In this document: piece after piece, positions 1 to 11,115 of the stretch
Position numbering within the stretch: the first letter of the stretch is position 1
Layout: each line of letters begins with the position of its first letter
Origin: Megalobrama amblycephala
Lineage: Eukaryota > Chordata > Actinopteri > Cypriniformes > Xenocyprididae
Reading direction: 5' to 3'
DNA length: 64,000 nucleotides
Assembly (NCBI RefSeq): GCF_018812025.1
Contig: NC_063049.1
Span: 6,547,513 to 6,611,512 of the forward strand
Made by a program: the position numbers and the translations under genes
Notes under the pieces: model-generated
The model's database searches: none
What the model was told of the DNA's origin: nothing
The model's input: the letters and a program-made list of their open reading frames with translations, nothing else

Positions 1-570
1 CAACGACGTGCTCAGAGACATGGTCAACAGGTTTGTATTTGTTTACCTCGACAACATCCTGATCTTCTCCCAGAATGAGCGTGACCATGTCCAGCACGTC
101 AGGCGAGTGTTGCAGCGGCTACTCGAGAATCATTTGTTCACTAAGGTGGAGAAGTGTGAGTTTCACGCATGGTCGGTTCTGTTCCTGGGTTCTGTCGCCC
201 GAAGGCATCCGAATGGATCCTGCCAAGGTAAAAGCGGTTGCTGATTGACCCACCCCAGGCTCGCTGGGCACTGTTCTTCAGTCGGTTTAACTTTCACATC
301 TTGTCTCGTCCGAGTAGTAAGAACGGGAAACCCCATGCGGTCTCACTGATTTTTGAGGCTGAGGCTAGACCCATCTTGCCAGGGACCATCGTGCCTCCCA
401 CCCGGGTGGTCGCGGTGGTTACCTGGGTAGTGGAGTCCAAGGTCCGTGAGGCATTACACGGCGTCATGGTCCCCACATTTCAGGAATGGTGTTTTCAATT
501 CATACTTGCAGCCGGAGGGCGCTCTCTGTACACCTTCAGGCCACAAATTCATATAAAGAAGAAAAGGAAC
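1..570 (+). pseudogene. Ty3/Gypsy pol fragment (RT and RNase H pieces)
   Basis: This is a remnant of a Gypsy-type retrotransposon polymerase. The first 235 bases encode the end of the RT palm: [10 protein letters not shown] stands where the family has YLDDILIFS, so a catalytic Asp is Asn. It is followed by the VEKCEFH thumb motif. A frameshift near 180-200 breaks the frame. After position 245 the sequence jumps to the end of RNase H (RWALFFSRFNFH, SRPSSKNGK), so the thumb and most of RNase H are deleted. The frame then continues into the linker before integrase (IVPPTRVVAVVTW) and fades by about 490. It is non-functional: active-site change, frameshift and internal deletion. The 5' part lies outside the window. 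Confidence 0.85.
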
Positions 571-571
571 T

Positions 572-1166
572 AGGAACTAACGGCATGTCTTCTAGAGATC
601 GCTAACCATAGCTTTAACATCCAAATAAACACTTTTCAAGACAATAAATACACGATTGAGACGATGTATGCATGTATTGCCTCTGAATTTGCGTCTGAAT
701 AGCGCTGGCTCCGTGGGCGTGGCCGCATTAGCGGGTAATGAGCTGAATCTCGGACTTCTGACATGGCTCTCTTTTCATACAGATTACATAAACACAATGT
801 TTGTTTTCGATTTGACTTGCACGATTTAAAACCTGACATTTCAACGTTTCTTTAGACATAAGTGTCATTTTTTTGTCATTAGTATTCATAAGTTACAATT
901 CATTTTCTGAGAACTATCAGATTGGACTTCGTTCAGAGGGAGAGGAGAGATCACGCATCATGTTAGTTTTCTTTATTTTACAAAAAGCACAACATTGTGT
1001 TTTTACTCTGAGTGTACACAAATAAAAGAAGATATTCTATAGTTTCAATTGATATATTACTTATGTCTCTATGACAAGAAATGACGGAGTATTTTAAGTC
1101 TGTTTTGCTGCAATGTGAAAAAAATCCTGCAAAACGCGCCAGCGCGTTTTCAGACCTCAGGGAGTT
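572..1166. repeat. Interspersed repeats ending in a TTAA-type terminus
   Basis: No gene is seen here. The right end, around 1140-1166, has a GC-rich hairpin (GCGCGCCAGCGCG) and then CAGACCTCAGGGAGTTAA, which resembles the terminus of TTAA-target DNA transposons that are common in cyprinids. The start CCCTCTGGGGTCTGAGG near 13712 looks like the same type of terminus. Bases from about 775 to 925, read on the minus strand, match the two flanks of the Gypsy insertion at 16530-16597 and 25272-25350, without the Gypsy element. Confidence 0.55.
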
Positions 1167-3786
1167 AAAGAGGTTGGAGAGTTGGTTAGAATAGGGACAC
1201 AGATAGAAAGAGATTTTGGTGAGTCCAAGAGATACTGGAACCAGGTCAACGTTGAGGAACAAAAGAAGAAACCACAATCTTTTCAAGATTTTCAATGCAA
1301 ACCTCCGCATGCTAATACCAGAGTAGTCCAATCCCATAATAACTCTGTGCAAACTGATTTAAAGACAGTCACCATTCCCATCATCCTACAAGACAGATAC
1401 TTCAAAGCTATGGTTGATACTGGTAGCACTTTGTCACTTATCCAAAAATCCTTCTGGAAACAGCTATGCAAAGAGGAAAAATCCCAGTCGAGTAACAGAC
1501 AGTCATTCCTGCTTGCTAACGGACAGCGACAAACAGCCATTGGTAAGGTGGAATGGAATTGTGAGATTCAGGGACAACAGATGAAACTGACACTGTTTAT
1601 CCTGAATGATGAGGATTTAACTCTCCTGATCATCCTAGGTATGGATTTTCTGCTCACTTCTGGCATAAAGTTTAGATTTTCAAAGAATACAGTATAGTTT
1701 ACCTTCAAAAGAAAATACTGAAGAGATCACGTATCCATTTCTAATTAACAAATGCCATTCAACAGTGAACTTTTATCTTGCGCTACCCACTACGACGATA
1801 TTGGATGAAACGCTTCATTCTATCCGCCAACTCACACAACAAGTTGACACCAGTGAACAGTTTAAGGGACAGCTGGAGGATTTAATGTTAGAATGGCCAT
1901 CCGTTTGCACACACGAGATTGGACAATCAAGTCTAGTAAAACATTGCATCATCACTACTAATGAGGTTCCTGTAAGAAAACGTGCTTACAAGGTTTCAGC
2001 AGACAAGCAAAGGTTTATTGATTCAGAAGTCAAGGACTTGTTAGCCAAAGAGATCATTCAACCCTCTATTTCCCCTTGGGCTTCACCAGTGGTGGTAGTC
2101 CCCAAAAAAGATGGAAGTTCAAGACTTTGTGTGGACTATCGAGGTCTTAATGCCAAGACGTACCTGGATGCGTACCCCATGCCACAGATCCAGGATATTT
2201 TAGAGTCCCTACATGGAACAACTGTGTTCAGCACGCTTGATTTGAAAAGTGGATATTGGCAGGTGGAAATGGAGAAGGACAGTATCCAGAAAACCGCATT
2301 TGTCACATCAGCAGGGCTATATGAATTTTTACGTCTTCCTTTTGGGCTGAAGAATGCTGCTGCATCCTTTCAGCGATTAATGGAGCATGTAATAAGAGAG
2401 CTCAAAGGCAAGTGCTGTCTCATATACATTGACGATGTGGTGGTGTTTTCCCAGAATGAGAAGGAACATCTTCAACATCTCAGCCAAGTTTTCCATTGCT
2501 TTCATGAAGCAGGCCTCACCCTCAACCTAAAAAAATGTAATCTCATCCAAAGATCACTTTTTTAGGACACATTGTTTCAAGTGAGGGAGTAAAAACGGAT
2601 CCAGCTAAAGTAGCTGCAGTCAATTCATTTCCAACACCCCAGTCACTTAAAGATGTGCAACGTTTCTTAGGGTTAGCCGGATGGTATCATCGTTTTATAC
2701 CACATTTCTCTGATAAGGCTGCCCCCTTACATGCATTGAAACAGAAAAACTCCACCTGGTCTTGGACTGAGCAATGCCAACATTCATTTGACACCATCAA
2801 GCAGGCTCTGACACAAGCACCAGTCTTGATACCACCTGATTTTGACAAACCTTTCAAAGTTCAAACAGACGCAAGTGAGCTTGGTTTGGGAGCAGTACTT
2901 ACGCAAGAATCAGAAGGAGAAGAGCATGTGATAGCATATGCTTCCAGACTGTTACGAAAACCAGAGAAGGCTTACTCAGTTTCTGAACAGGAGTGTTTGG
3001 CCGTTGTCTGGGCCGTCGAGAAGTGGAGGCCGTATCTCGAGGGTCATCCCTTTGAAGTGGTTACAGATCATGCAGCCCTGACCTGGGTTTTCCAACATCC
3101 AAAGCCATCTTCACTACTTACACGCTGGACTATACGTTTGCAAGGGTTTCACTTTACCGCCAAGTATCGAAAAGGACAGTGTAATGTAGTACCGGATGTA
3201 TTATCTAGAACCCAAGATAACCCCACTTCACCTGATATAATCGCAGTAGTGAAGGCCACTAAGATCACAGCACTTTCCACTGACATTCCGGTAGATCTCA
3301 CGCAAATTGGCACCTCTCAGCAGACCGATACAGAACTTCAGGAGTTAATTAGTAAGGCACAGTCACAGACAGTTCAAGACACATCACGAGTTCACTATGT
3401 TCTCCAAAATGTATTTCTATTTCGCAGTGTACCTGATGGTCAGAAGGGGCAAAAGTTGCAGTTAGTCATTCCAACAAGGCATCGTGAAGAATTCTTATGC
3501 TACGCACACAACCATCCACTCAGCGGCCATCTGGGGAGGTTAAAGACACTTCTCAGACTCCTAGAGGTAGTGTATTGGCCTAGCTTGAGAGTGGACGTGT
3601 GGAGAGTAAAGAATGTCCTACCTGCCAAAAGTACAAGCCTTCTCTCTCAAAACTCTCTGGTCATTTGCAATCTACTCCTGTGGTCGAACCAGGACATATG
3701 CTTGGGATTGACTTGATGGGACCATTTCCCAGGAGTACAAAGCAAAATGAACACCTTCTTGTCATCGTTGATTATTGCTCCAAATG
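1167..3786 (+). pseudogene. Ty3/Gypsy pol: protease, RT, RNase H, start of integrase
   Basis: This is the polyprotein region of a second Gypsy-like retrotransposon. Around 1407-1440 the aspartic protease active site reads VDTGSTLSLI, and LGMDFL near 1640 closes the fold. RT spans about 1930-2640 with SRLCVDYRGLN, LDLKSGYWQ, LPFGLKNA and an intact YIDDVVVFSQ catalytic motif. A T-run near 2556-2564 shifts the frame. RNase H follows (QTDASELGLGAV near 2865; VVTDHAALTWV near 3060). Next comes the integrase zinc-binding domain (HNHPLSGHLGR near 3510), a second frameshift near 3600 and the first catalytic Asp (GIDLMGPFPR near 3700). The integrase core is cut at 3786 by another transposon and resumes at 5331. 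No gag or LTR was recognised for this copy. Confidence 0.9.
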
Positions 3787-5330
3787 CAGTGTTTCCCATA
3801 CGTTGACTAGACTGTGGCGGCCCGCCATATTCTAATTTGTCCCGCCACAGTCTCAAAGTACGCCTGTCGCAATATTTAAATAATCGATTGATAATTGAGT
3901 CATAGGGCAACAGAAATAGACTTGCACCAATTAAGTTTTCGTGCACTATATTTAAACTCATCTGAAGCCATTCCATAGCTTCATGTGAGGACAGAAGAAT
4001 ATGTACATTGTTAGGAAGGAAACTCGTCTTCCCTCCGCTGCAGCTTGTCAATCATTCTCTGTTCAGCACTCAAACAGCGCATCACGTTCGGTAACGACAG
4101 TCAGCACGGTAAAACCAGAGCCATAGAGATATGAAGGTGCTATATGGCTCTGGGTAAAACTCTCCAATATAATATATTCCCATTATAATAACGTTACTTG
4201 ATATGCAGATAAAGGGCTGTGGATTTGCATAAAATGACTTTATCTTGCTGGAGTTTATTGCCGTTTCTGAACAATGTCATACTGGCTACAGTTAGATCGC
4301 ACAACACAAGGACTATGAATTGGTGTCACAAGCACAATAACTGGTATTTAAAACTGAAAAGAAACATACGATCAATAAACTGTTAGTTGCAGATATACAC
4401 AGGGGTTATCTTTGTGCCGTGAACTTTTCAATGCGCTGCGCAACTGCGCGCTCTGACTCGATATTGTTTCAAGCACATCATTCTGCACCCGGGATGTGCA
4501 TTAGCGTTTTTTTTGCTGCTGTTTTGAAGCGTTTCATATTATAATGGGTTTGAACACTGAAAAATTATTAATAGCCTATTTTGTTCTTTCGTATCTATAT
4601 CTTGTTGCCCCATTAAACAGCTGCTCAATACATTTAAAATAAACGTATTGTAATCTTAGATTATTATAAATACATATGTCTTTACATTAATATGTAAATC
4701 AAATATAAATAGTTTTTTTTTTCATTTCATAAGAATGCATATAGTAATTTTAAACTTTATTAACATATTTAGATTGTATAAAATTACTGTGCAAAGTTTT
4801 TTTTTTTCAAGAATTAGGCTAGCATACTTTTTGCTGCTGAATTATATAGTCACCTAGATTATTTATTTATTTATTTATTTATTTTTTTTTGGTAAGCTTA
4901 TGATTATATATTTTTATTCATTTGTTATTTTTCTCTATAATGAAGTAGTGTGTTTAGTGCATTCTGGATTGTGTTTAACAAATCAAAGAGTGGCCATTTT
5001 ATTTTTTATTATTTTTTTAATGGTTTAAATGTATACTCTACATGTTTGACCATATATGACCTATCATTTAGCCTACTATATGTTGTGTACGTGACTAATG
5101 TGCCCTACCATCACCAATAAATAAATTACTATTGGAGCACAAAATTGTTTACAAGATAACAAATTTCTTCATTGATCTAATCACTTAAATTTTGGTCTCA
5201 GAATGCACCAGATTTCTGCATTTAAATTTAAAATGTACAAAATTTCCCTCTGGGGGGGCATGCCCCCAGACCCCCTAGAGGAACCGGTGTCCACCCACCA
5301 CAGTCTCACAAAATCCTGTGGGAAACACTG
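3787..5330. mobile_element. Non-autonomous hAT (hAT5-like) inserted in the integrase frame
   Basis: The ends are inverted repeats: CAGTGTTTCCCA at the left and the complement of TGGGAAACACTG at the right, followed inward by ACTGTGGYGG on both sides. The element is flanked by a perfect 5-bp duplication AAATG (3782-3786 and 5331-5335). Removing the element and one AAATG restores the integrase reading frame across the junction, which fixes both boundaries. The interior is AT-rich and non-coding, with no transposase seen. Near the right end is a palindromic GGGGGGCATGCCCCC. The terminal sequence and 5-bp target site fit the hAT5 branch of hAT, but that assignment is from general knowledge, not a search. 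Confidence 0.88.
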
Positions 5331-5530
5331 AAATGGGTAGAGTTATTTCCTCTAAGAGCAGTAAGAGCACCTCAGATAACAAAGATTCTGGTTCGTGGAG
5401 CACAATTTACCTCACACCTCATCAACCTAGTATGCAAGCAGTGGGGTGATATACAAAAATTGACAACGGCCTATAATCCCCAAACGAACCTGACGGAACG
5501 AGTCAACCGGAATCAGGCAAAGGCCTGTTG
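5331..5530 (+). pseudogene. Gypsy integrase core, 3' part after the hAT insertion
   Basis: This continues the integrase begun before 3786. Reading from the duplicated AAATG gives WVELFPLRAV, then GAQFTSHLINLVCKQW, then LTTAYNPQTNLTERVNR. The last motif is the conserved core segment around the catalytic Glu. The frame ends at a TGA near 5530 and no clear C-terminal domain follows. A short inverted repeat (TACTACACACC and GGTGTGTAGTA, about 5570-5625) lies just downstream and may be a separate small insertion. Confidence 0.85.
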
Positions 5531-5639
5531 ACATGTCCTTTCTGACTGAGTGTAATATTACTACACACCACCGGAGGCGCCAGGAGACCCGGGTGTATGG
5601 TTTATACCCAGGTGTGTAGTAGAGCAAGTTAGATTTGTT

Positions 5640-6335
5640 GGGCAGAGGAAGCATGGCCTACCTTCTGTGTTACCACAAACCAACTTAGGAAACTTAGGTT
5701 TTGAGCTCAATCAAAGTAAGAAATCTTTTCTTTTCTTTCTCTTTATTTATACTATATATTTTTTGGTGTGGCTTTGTATGGGTTTGTAATCAATGTACAT
5801 GCTAATTCTAGGTTTTCTGTACAATTTGAGATTATTTGCTAAGTGGCCTCCTTGCTAATGTTAAGTTTATGTCTTATATTGTAGAAGGACTCTTTATTGC
5901 TACTGGCAGTTTTTATGACTACCATTCATTGCTGGGAGTTCAAAAGATGATGTCCATTCATGAACTATGTCTTTACTTCACCTTGTGGATCTTTTGGATC
6001 TCATGCACAAGGATTATGAAAATTTGACTGTTCTTTTTGGGATTGACTGCACGTTGGATTTATTCATTGTGAAGTGGAGTATTCTATGTTTCAAGACTAC
6101 AATTGCCATCTTTACTGGTTTCAAGGACTGTGAAACCTATTTAAAGCCGAGCCTGCCTACATTCATACAGTCTGTTTTTTTCACATACTCATTGTTTTTT
6201 TTCTTTCAATATCCATTGCTGGGTTTATTGTCTATATATTGTTTTTTGTTTGTTTATGGGTTGGTTTTCTTATATAAAATTGCAAAAACACATTTTCATT
6301 GCATGACTGTTCTATGTGATTTATACCTGGTTTAG
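5640..6335. other. T-rich unassigned stretch, possibly LTR of the preceding Gypsy copy
   Basis: There is no supported gene. Two open frames here encode mostly Phe, Leu and Tyr because the DNA is T-rich, and they lack domain motifs. A TATTTAAAG box near 6139 followed by T-runs would suit an LTR promoter, but no TG...CA boundary or direct duplication was found. Confidence 0.3.
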
Positions 6336-6601
6336 ATTAGGTGTATGTAAGTTGGTGGTTCCCTTCCCTAAAAATCAGACCTATAGCAGTTTTGTGCTTA
6401 AAGTGGTTGAGGCTGTTATAGTGTGAGAGTGCAAATGTGAGTGGAAAGTTCTGCGTATGATCTACTGATGACGTTCTGAACTTTCCACTACCATCTGCAC
6501 TTTCTTGGAGTTGCGCTCTCACTCTAATTTGCCCTGTTTAGTAAATCTGGCACTCATTATTATTATTATTATTATTGTTTATATATTATTATATTTAATA
6601 G

Positions 6602-6932
6602 TGCAACACTGTTGCTGCAGACAAGAGACATTGGATCCAAATGCAGTAGAAATTTATTAAAACAGAACAACTAAAATAACTGTAGACAAGGAACAAGATA
6701 ATCCCAGGCTCATGAACATGTAGATGCAACAAACGCACACGATACAACCATATAATGGCAACGCTAGTCAAGGAACATGAGAAAGACTGAGGTAATTATA
6801 CACAAGGGGTGATTGGCAAACAAGACACACCTGGGAACAATCAGGAACTAATCAACAAGAAAAACTACAAAGGGCTACAAAACATTACACAAGACAGGAA
6901 ATATTTCAAAAGTCCTCACAAAAGACATGACA
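6602..6932. mobile_element. Solo LTR-like element, 5-bp duplication AATAG
   Basis: It starts TGCAACACTG and ends GACATGACA, so it has TG...CA ends, and is flanked by AATAG at 6597-6601 and 6933-6937. There is no coding sequence. The paralogous block near 48670 reads straight through this point, which marks the insertion as younger than the block duplication. The internal order (a CCAAATGCAGTAG stretch early, CATGACA end) loosely resembles the solo LTR at 16921-17526. Confidence 0.75.
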
Positions 6933-6952
6933 AATAGCAATTAATCCATTAT

Positions 6953-7052
<100 letters not shown>

Positions 7053-7674
7053 GGTTGACAGCCATAGTTACAATACAAGACATTATTTGCTCTGTCACAT
7101 TGGTTACTCTGTTTAGAATTTAGGCCCTAAGAGTTACTTAGTCCACATTAGACTCATTACACACTTTTATTTTATCAACAACAGCAATACACAATATTTA
7201 ATAGAAAATATTACAGAAAACAAAATGGGACAAAAGCTCTACGGAAAGGTTGCTAGAGCTGAACTGATCAGAAATCTACCATTGCTTCTGCTCAACTGCA
7301 GCAGACTGCCCTAGATTCAAACCAATCAGTTTAAAGGTGGTTTATAATGACACATTTGTGGTTGCCTTATAATTCCTTATCAGCCTGCTAGCTGTACCTT
7401 TGATGTTTTAGGTAATGAGAGATATTTATCTATAAAACTTTAACTTCAGACTTTTAACTTTACAACATCAACATTTTTTTAGCATTGACCAAATTGGATT
7501 CCCATTGAAAACAAACATAAGACGTGAGCACCACACTGTATCATATTTTGATAAATATCTATACATTTGAGGTATCAAAACCACTTACTCTGTTTACTGA
7601 AACATTGGTCAGAAATGCTGAGAACAGGTGTAGAAGATGAAACTTAGCACAAACCACAAACACCTACCAATGAC

Positions 7675-7676
<2 letters not shown>

Positions 7677-7714
<38 letters not shown>
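7677..7714. repeat. (GT)n microsatellite
   Basis: A perfect GT dinucleotide run of about 18 units. Confidence 0.95.
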
Positions 7715-7715
<1 letters not shown>

Positions 7716-8664
7716 CCTGGTAAACCCTACATTGTGGGGACCAACTAAAATGTGTTTCTAACATACTATCTTAATATGTTATGTTTTTTTTAATACAGAG
7801 ATAGTATGTTAAAAGCACATTTTAGTTCATATTCATGATGTCTGAAAATAGCATGAGAACACTTAGGGGGCTTTCAAACTGGAAGTTTAGTTCAAAACGG
7901 GGCACGGTTCGCATGGAAAATCGCTAATGTGAAAGCTTTCATGCGAACCCGGTTGCGCACTGGGTCAAGTAGATATCGCTGCAGCCCGGAGACCTGCAAG
8001 TGGGAGGAGCTTATGCCAACAACAGAAAGTGGGTGGAGCTTATACCGCAAGTAGGCTGGAGTTCATAGTATCTTAAAAAATGTATATATAACGCATTTTC
8101 ATAGTTTGAATTGAAATTCTTACATTTTTGTAATTATTGTTTGTATCCAAATACCATTCATTGTCAACACTGAATCACGTTTTTACACCGTTTGTCATAC
8201 TTTGTGATGATGCTATTTTAAATCCTTTTAGCTGTAATGTAATTCAAGCATATTTCTGGATATTGTATTTTACAATTCTTCTACAGTAGCCTACCAAAGA
8301 ACATATGTGTGATGCATAAAGAAAATGTTGAATACTGTTACTTACTATTCACCTGTACTGAACATTTTTTATTTTTCATATTTGTTTTTACTCAAATTAC
8401 AGCAAATGACCAACTGATGTTCTTCAGAACATTACACAAATAAATGTATTCTCAAATAACAAATCAGTCTCAGGGTGGGTAAATTATTTTATTTCTGAAA
8501 CAAATTATGAACAATAATCCTGCATGCAGTGGACACTGCAAAATCCTGGATGCATGGCTTCGCTGTAAATTCCTGAAAGCTCAAAAATAAATATTCCTTT
8601 TAAAAACCACAACTAGACTAAACACTAGTTTATTCACCATTAATTTACACAAGACATACTTTAC

Positions 8665-10500
8665 CAGGTGTGCAGCTTTTGTACTCCACATGGCACTCCA
8701 AACAAGTGGAGATGGAGTACATTTTCCAGAAGTCAGTGAAGTAATCATGACTTTTGTTTTCCCAACATGCAACACCTAAGGGAGAAAAAAAGAGCATTAA
8801 AAAAAAAACATTAAAAAACACACAAATAATGTCAACACTTACTTTCCAGCCACAAGAAGTGTGCCTGGCTCCTGAAGCTTTGTTCTCCAACTAAATTTCT
8901 GAATCTAGCACAAACCAGAGACAGGGGCATGTACGCAGCATCTCCTTCTTCAAGGACAACTTCAATTAATATTTTTTTTAGCAAATCTCCTGATAACTGA
9001 TAGAATAGCAACAGTTAACTCGGTCTGTTAAATAACAACCATGAAAATATATATATATTTTATCACCTTGAAGATAAAACATGTAGGAGGGTCATCATCT
9101 CTAAACAGCTTTTCCTTAAAGAAAAATATAAGTGAATTCAAACTATTCTAGCACATGCATTTTAAATCATCAAAACTGATTGTACTTACATTGTTGAAAG
9201 CAGAATGCCCAATTAGTGTTTGATCTGCTGAAATGAAGTCGTTAATAGTTATTATAGCTATGTAAATATTAGAGTATTACCCTCATATCCAAGTTCTCCT
9301 TTTTTCGCCTTTTTCCTGCCAATGGTTTCAGGCAGAAAGGTAGAGCATTCTTCTTCTAAAAGGGGATTAGAATTTTTTTTTTAAAAAGTGATACAATTAT
9401 TAAAGTATCCATTAAAGTTTAACCAAAAATCTGCAAAATATAAAAAGCTGACAATACCAGCAGCAACAGCTCTTTTTCTCTTTTTCCCATGTCTTCCACA
9501 ATTGATTGTCATGCAACAAAAGCAAACAGTAAGCAACAGAAGTCACATTAAAGACTACATTAATACAATTTAAAATTATTGCTCTATTTTCAATCAATTA
9601 AAGAATTTATTCATAAAAAAATCATAATTATTATTATGATTTTTATCTGAAACACTTTGCTATTTCTTTCACCCAGGGTTTGCAGAATATAGTTTTACTG
9701 AGTATTATGAGTGATTCACTGTATCATTCTGTTCAGTGACTTGTTGAACAGAATTAACTGTTGACAGCATACAAGTGAACAAGAATTTTTTTTTTTTCTT
9801 TCTTTAAAGGTTTCTTAAAAACACCACAAAAACACTTACTCTAAAGAGAAATTGTCAAGCAGGACAGCACACCACCATTTCCTTATGTTCTTCATGTTCG
9901 GCTGTGTACATAAATTAGTATAAAGTTGAATTGTATTTAAAATATATAACTACAAAAACAAGCTAAATCTAAAAAAAAAAAAAAAAAAAAAACTTACTTC
10001 AGTGAAGTCAAACTTATTCCCCAGAGTAACATACAGTGCATACTGTAATATTCAAAGAAACAATAAAAAAAAAAAAATCAAATGGGTAAAAGACTGCAAG
10101 TGATTACACTTCTCTGTTCCTCATTTACATATACTTGCCATCAAGACAAATACTCCACAGTTATTTGACATCCTTTGTCTTCCATAATCCTAGTGATGAA
10201 ATCAAACATACAATAAATTAACTGCTGTGATAAACACACAACATATGCATTTGGGGCTTACATATTAAAAGCAGGACTTGTGATCACAAGTATATTATGC
10301 CTACAAAAAAAAATCTCACCGTAATGTCATTGAGGACAGTCTCTGACCACAGTCCTGGTGCGATTTTTTTTGGGCAAGCTCTCTATCTATCAGTTAAAAA
10401 CAAAAAAAAGACAGAGGTAAATTAACATTAATTAAAGATAAGCAAAATATAGTTCTGTAAAAAATACCAGTGCCTGCAAGGCAGTGTCATGGCTGGCAGG
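8665..10500 (-). CDS. Spliced Ulp1-like cysteine protease / F-box-like gene inside the transposon (partial)
   Basis: Ten minus-strand exons join in one open frame with matching phases: 10500-10468, 10382-10320, 10189-10139, 10042-9998, 9901-9840, 9492-9458, 9355-9281, 9227-9190, 9114-9067, 8996-8843, then 8775-8665 as an eleventh. Donors are GT except a GC donor after 10139. Exons 2-5 read IAPGLWSET, then YGRQRMSNNCGVFVLMYALY and IRKWWCAVLL. This is the C-terminal half of the Ulp1/SENP (C48) protease fold, with the NNCGVF catalytic-Cys motif. The catalytic His exon was not found; it should lie upstream, near or beyond the 11.1-kb foldback. A Lys-rich linker follows (KKRKRA, RKKAKKG). Then comes an F-box-like stretch (LSGDLLKKIL...PLSLVCARFRNLV) and a Cys-rich end (STCLECHVEYKSC). 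Start and stop are not located. Its role in the element is unknown. Confidence 0.65.
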
Positions 10501-10978
10501 CTGGATTAATGACAAACAACAACAACAACAATAGAATTTAACAACAGTTCTGATAAGCATGGTTATGAATATTGAAGTTTGAATGCTAATTTTCAATTAG
10601 TGAAAAAAGAAAAATATGCATGGTCTAAAACTGAACTACCATACATTTTATTGTCAACATGAAACCCAAATTGACACAGTTCTACTTATCTTGGTGTGAG
10701 CAACTGATCAGTGCATATATACACAAGTAAAATACATATTATATACACACACACAGTGATGCGGTGTGTATTGTGTGACATTACAGCATGTCCCTATTTT
10801 TCAAAAAGCTTATAAATCATACAGAAGGATTTTTTAAAATTAAAAATGTGCACAGTTTCCTGTAAGGGTTAGGTTTAAGTGTAGGGGTTGGTGTAGGGCA
10901 ATAGAAAATACGTTTTGTGCAGTATAAAAACCATTACGTCTATGGAATGTGCCAACAAATCACAAAAACAATGTGTGC

Positions 10979-10981
<3 letters not shown>

Positions 10982-11068
<87 letters not shown>
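10982..11068. repeat. (GA)n followed by (GT)n microsatellite
   Basis: About 15 GA units run directly into about 28 GT units. Open frames across it on both strands are artefacts of the repeat. Confidence 0.97.
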
Positions 11069-11070
<2 letters not shown>

Positions 11071-11115
11071 CTTGCATCAAAAGTAGAATGAGTTGGAATT
11101 TTAGTTTCATGTTCA

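Noticed and set aside
5967..6335. 122-codon hydrophobic frame resembling a membrane protein
   Set aside because: The Phe/Leu/Tyr content is explained by T-rich DNA; there is no family motif and no gene context.
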